DNA of 64,000 nt, taken from NCBI GenBank assembly GCA_030696315.1, contig JAUYSM010000098.1:1-64000 (forward strand). The letters are read 5' to 3'. The stretch comes from Pseudohongiella sp. GTDB taxonomy: Bacteria; Pseudomonadota; Gammaproteobacteria; Pseudomonadales; Pseudohongiellaceae. The notes under the pieces are model-generated. The model did no database searches. It was not told the origin of the DNA and was given only the letters and a program-made list of their open reading frames with translations. Every line of letters begins with the position of its first letter. Positions within the stretch are counted from its first letter, which is position 1. Positions 61,750 to 64,000 of the stretch are shown one piece after another. The position numbers were made by a program, and so were the translations under genes.

Positions 61750-62761
61750 CTCCCTGAAGCCATTGATTTCAGTGGTGGTGATTGGACGCAACGAAGGCCA
61801 ACGGCTGGAGACCTGTCTGCATTCGGTACACGCGGCTGATACCGAGGGCATGTGCCTTGAATTAATCTACGTCGATTCAGACTCCAGCGATGGCAGTGCA
61901 GAGCGAGCACAGGCGTGTGGGGCCCGCGTACTGCGAGTCAAACCAATACGCCCATCTGCGGCACTGGGTCGCAATGCCGGTTGGCGAGCGGCGAACGGAC
62001 AGTACGTGTTGTTCCTTGATGGCGACACCGTGCTTGACCACAGTTTTCTGCGCCGGGCTATCAACGAAATTAACATGTCACCCGAAATTGCCGTGGTATG
62101 GGGACATCGCCGCGAAATTGCACCCGAGGTGTCTGTTTATAATCGTGTGCTTGACCTCGACTGGATCTATGCGCCCGGCGATACCGATTTTTGTGGTGGC
62201 GATGCGCTGTTCAAGCGCGAGGCTCTGGAGCGAACCGGCGGTTTCGACGATACCTTGATCGCGGGTGAGGAACCGGAATTATGCGTACGTTTGCGGGCCA
62301 TGGGTTATCGCATTCGCCACATTGATGCACCAATGACCGGGCATGATCTGGCTATTACGCACTGGCGTCAGTACTGGCGCCGGGCTGAACGCGCCGGCCA
62401 CGCCTACTCAGAAATTTCTGCACGCTTTGCAAACACCTCATCACCGTTATGGCTGCGGGAAAGCCGCCGCAACTACTGGCATGCCGGCATTATGATGTCT
62501 GCTCTGCTGACAACGATGTTGTGTGTGCTCGCTGGTGTCCCTGAACTTGCTGTTGTCGCCGTGTCTGCCGCCAGCGCGATTGTGTTACGCACCGCGCTGC
62601 GAGCGCGATGGAAACATGCCGGTCCATTTACGCTGCTGGCCTATGCAATACATTCACACTTGCAACAATTGCCTATTCTCTGGGGCCAACTTGCCTGGCA
62701 GCTTGCCCGCCGGCGTGGTCAGGCGCGGCGTCTGATTGAATACAAGGGACCTCAGACATGA
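61742..62761 (+). CDS. Glycosyltransferase family 2
   Basis: 339-aa GT-A enzyme: VVVIGRNEGQRLETCLHSV, YVDSDSSDGSAERAQA, the LGRNAGWRAANGQYVLFLDGDTVLD stretch with the DGD metal motif, and DTLIAGEEPELCVRLR for the catalytic acid. One or two hydrophobic helices lie at residues about 245-275, so it is probably membrane-associated. It overlaps the upstream transferase by 8 bases and has a strong GGAGGTAA ribosome site 3 bases before the ATG. Donor unknown. Confidence 0.92.
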   Translation: MPDSLKPLISVVVIGRNEGQRLETCLHSVHAADTEGMCLELIYVDSDSSDGSAERAQACGARVLRVKPIRPSAALGRNAGWRAANGQYVLFLDGDTVLDHSFLRRAINEINMSPEIAVVWGHRREIAPEVSVYNRVLDLDWIYAPGDTDFCGGDALFKREALERTGGFDDTLIAGEEPELCVRLRAMGYRIRHIDAPMTGHDLAITHWRQYWRRAERAGHAYSEISARFANTSSPLWLRESRRNYWHAGIMMSALLTTMLCVLAGVPELAVVAVSAASAIVLRTALRARWKHAGPFTLLAYAIHSHLQQLPILWGQLAWQLARRRGQARRLIEYKGPQT

Positions 62762-63336
62762 AACGCTTTCTTGCACTACTGCTAAGTCCGTTTGCCCGCT
62801 TGGCGGACGCTGCCGGGGGGCTGAGTCGGCTGTGGGCTTGGACGCGTCTGAAAATCGTAATCCCTGAACTGTCGGAGGATTGTGTGGTGCTTGGCTCGAT
62901 TGAGATCCACGGTAGTCGACGGATCAAAACCGGTCGAGGCCTGTATCTTTACCGTGATCTGTACTTCGAAACAGTCGGCCACGGAGAAATTGAGATCGGT
63001 GATCGTGTGGTGATGTCACGCGGCGTACATTTGGTCGCATTTGCAGGCATCCGCATTGGTGCCGGCACCATGATTGGCGAGTATGCGAGCATTCGCGACG
63101 CAAATCACCAGTACCGCAACACCAGCGATCTCAGAGATGCCCCTCACGATGCGCGCCCAGTGAGCATTGGTAGCAATGTCTGGATAGGGCGCGGTGCGAT
63201 TGTATTGCCTGGTGTGCACGTTGGTGACCGTGCGGTGATTGGTGCAAATGCCGTGGTTACCCGGGACGTTGCGCCTGGTGCCGTCGTTGCAGGTGTTCCA
63301 GCGCGTCCGCTGGCAACAGGAGTGAATCGGTCTTGA
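62758..63336 (+). CDS. Hexapeptide-repeat acyltransferase (WcaF-like)
   Basis: 192-aa left-handed beta-helix transferase, likely an O-acetyltransferase for the polymer. Hexapeptide repeats run through residues about 55-175 (IEIGDRVVMSRGVHLVA, IRIGAGTMIGEYASIRDANHQY, VSIGSNVWIGRGAIVLPGV, VIGANAVVTRDV). The His in the DANHQY loop is the likely catalytic residue. The start overlaps the upstream transferase by 4 bases (ATGA). It differs from the WcaB/CysE-like protein at 29856, so the polymer may carry two different acyl groups. Confidence 0.88.
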   Translation: MKRFLALLLSPFARLADAAGGLSRLWAWTRLKIVIPELSEDCVVLGSIEIHGSRRIKTGRGLYLYRDLYFETVGHGEIEIGDRVVMSRGVHLVAFAGIRIGAGTMIGEYASIRDANHQYRNTSDLRDAPHDARPVSIGSNVWIGRGAIVLPGVHVGDRAVIGANAVVTRDVAPGAVVAGVPARPLATGVNRS

Positions 63337-64000
63337 ATACTCCGGGCTCAGGCGCTGTGCATGAAGCGACAAACCAGCTGGCACCTATGGTGCTGGCTGC
63401 ATACCAGTGTGCTCCGGGACAAGGTTCGGTCTCACAGATTGGCTGGGAGTGGTTCCATCGGCTTGCCCGACGTCGACCAGTCATTCTGGTCACGCATGTG
63501 CGCAACCGTGAACATATCGAGGCATCGCAGCTGCGGCCGGCTGATACCGAGATACTCTACATAGATACAGAGTGGTTCGCGGGCCCTCTCTTTCGTATGG
63601 CACGTAAACTTTTCCCACGCAGTGAGCATGGTGTTTTCCTGGTTGCTTCCCTGGACTTCTTTCTTTTTGACTGGTTGGCGCTGCGAGTATTGCGACGCCG
63701 GCAATCTGAAGGAGAAACGATGTCACTGGTTCATGTCGTGACCCCGGTCACGCTGGCTGCGCCTTCTGCCTTGCATCGGCTTGGCCTTCCACTGGTGCGT
63801 GGGCCGCTTAACTGCGGACTGGAAAGTCCAAAGGGGTTCAGTCGCCAGCTTCGCGATGAAAACCCGTGGGTGATCCGCTTGCGCGAGTTACCAAAACTGT
63901 TGGACATAGCGATCGGTGCTACCCGCAAAGCAGATATTTTGCTAACGGCGACACAGGCAACCCTGATGGATGTGCCGCACAGGCACCGATCAAAAACACG
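63333..64000 (+). CDS. Glycosyltransferase family 4, N-terminal part (3' end outside window)
   Basis: An open frame runs from 63333 to the window edge without a stop. It encodes APMVLAAYQCAPGQGSVSQI, then HVRNREHIEAS and RGPLNCGLESPKGFSRQL, which matches the N-terminal part of family 4 transferases of the SGE-GWGW / GPV-GG type. The start is uncertain: TTG 63333 overlaps the previous stop (TTGA) and has AGGAG ten bases upstream, while ATG 63387 is the first ATG. About 222 codons are visible. The nucleotide-sugar domain lies outside. It continues the overlapping transferase block. Confidence 0.8.
   Translation, partial: MNTPGSGAVHEATNQLAPMVLAAYQCAPGQGSVSQIGWEWFHRLARRRPVILVTHVRNREHIEASQLRPADTEILYIDTEWFAGPLFRMARKLFPRSEHGVFLVASLDFFLFDWLALRVLRRRQSEGETMSLVHVVTPVTLAAPSALHRLGLPLVRGPLNCGLESPKGFSRQLRDENPWVIRLRELPKLLDIAIGATRKADILLTATQATLMDVPHRHRSKT

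Noticed and set aside
1-64000. CRISPR array, tRNA, insertion sequence or prophage
   Set aside because: I saw no regular direct repeats with spacers, no tRNA-like cloverleaf, no transposase or integrase frames and no target-site duplications.
22164-64000. EPS locus as a recently acquired genomic island
   Set aside because: Base composition and codon style look like the housekeeping part and there are no mobile-element remnants or tRNA boundary, so transfer cannot be supported.

Overview
The window looks like chromosomal DNA of a free-living, probably aquatic, gammaproteobacterium. The best pointers are the gene order HAD-IB phosphatase / rppH / ptsP / lgt / thyA / folA, which is conserved in Pseudomonas-like gammaproteobacteria, an AlgP-like Lys/Ala-rich protein, and a short SutA-like protein. 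Genus cannot be fixed from sequence reading alone. I saw no tRNA, rRNA, insertion sequence, prophage or CRISPR array, and no gene-free stretch longer than 300 bases.

Region 1 (1-15.1 kb) is mixed metabolism and stress defence: the end of an RND efflux pump with its adaptor, an SDR oxidoreductase, an SMP-30-like secreted protein, a membrane diguanylate cyclase, the peroxide pair ahpC/ahpF (with a terminator between them), a DUF6164-like protein, a TraB/GumN protein, a 58-aa SutA-like protein, a rubrerythrin / CCG iron-sulfur protein / DUF3501 cluster, an unusual FKBP isomerase with a long histone-like tail, a sulfite-oxidase-family molybdoenzyme, a GcvR-like ACT protein and a HAD phosphatase. 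Region 2 (15.2-20.2 kb) is housekeeping: rppH, ptsP, lgt, thyA, folA.

Region 3 (20.2-64 kb) is a large exopolysaccharide (EPS) locus with dense signalling. It contains an H-NOX haem sensor with a histidine kinase, an outer-membrane TPR/beta-barrel protein, galE, a VCBS-type surface protein, many glycosyltransferases, two glycosidase-like proteins, a polysaccharide deacetylase-like protein, an initiating sugar-phosphate transferase, an 897-aa multidomain transferase, a nucleotidyltransferase, a Wzc-like co-polymerase with a degenerate kinase site, Wzy-like and Wzx-like membrane proteins, a kinase-like protein and a Wza-like export lipoprotein. Most genes from 42.2 to 52.6 kb overlap or nearly touch, so they probably form one operon.

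The regulators are the most interesting part. An H-NOX/kinase pair sits at one edge of the EPS locus. Near the other end a FIST-domain protein, the family that includes the NO sensor NosP, lies between two closely related soluble kinases. All three kinases share the same HisKA/HATPase type and none has a membrane segment. Output candidates are an OmpR-type regulator, an Hpt-pseudoREC-REC protein in an operon with a HEAT protein and a membrane glycosyltransferase, and an Hpt/pseudoREC/PAS/PP2C/HATPase protein whose likely partner is a STAS protein encoded inside the EPS operon. I infer a network in which nitric oxide (or another haem/FIST ligand) controls EPS synthesis by phosphorelay and partner switching.
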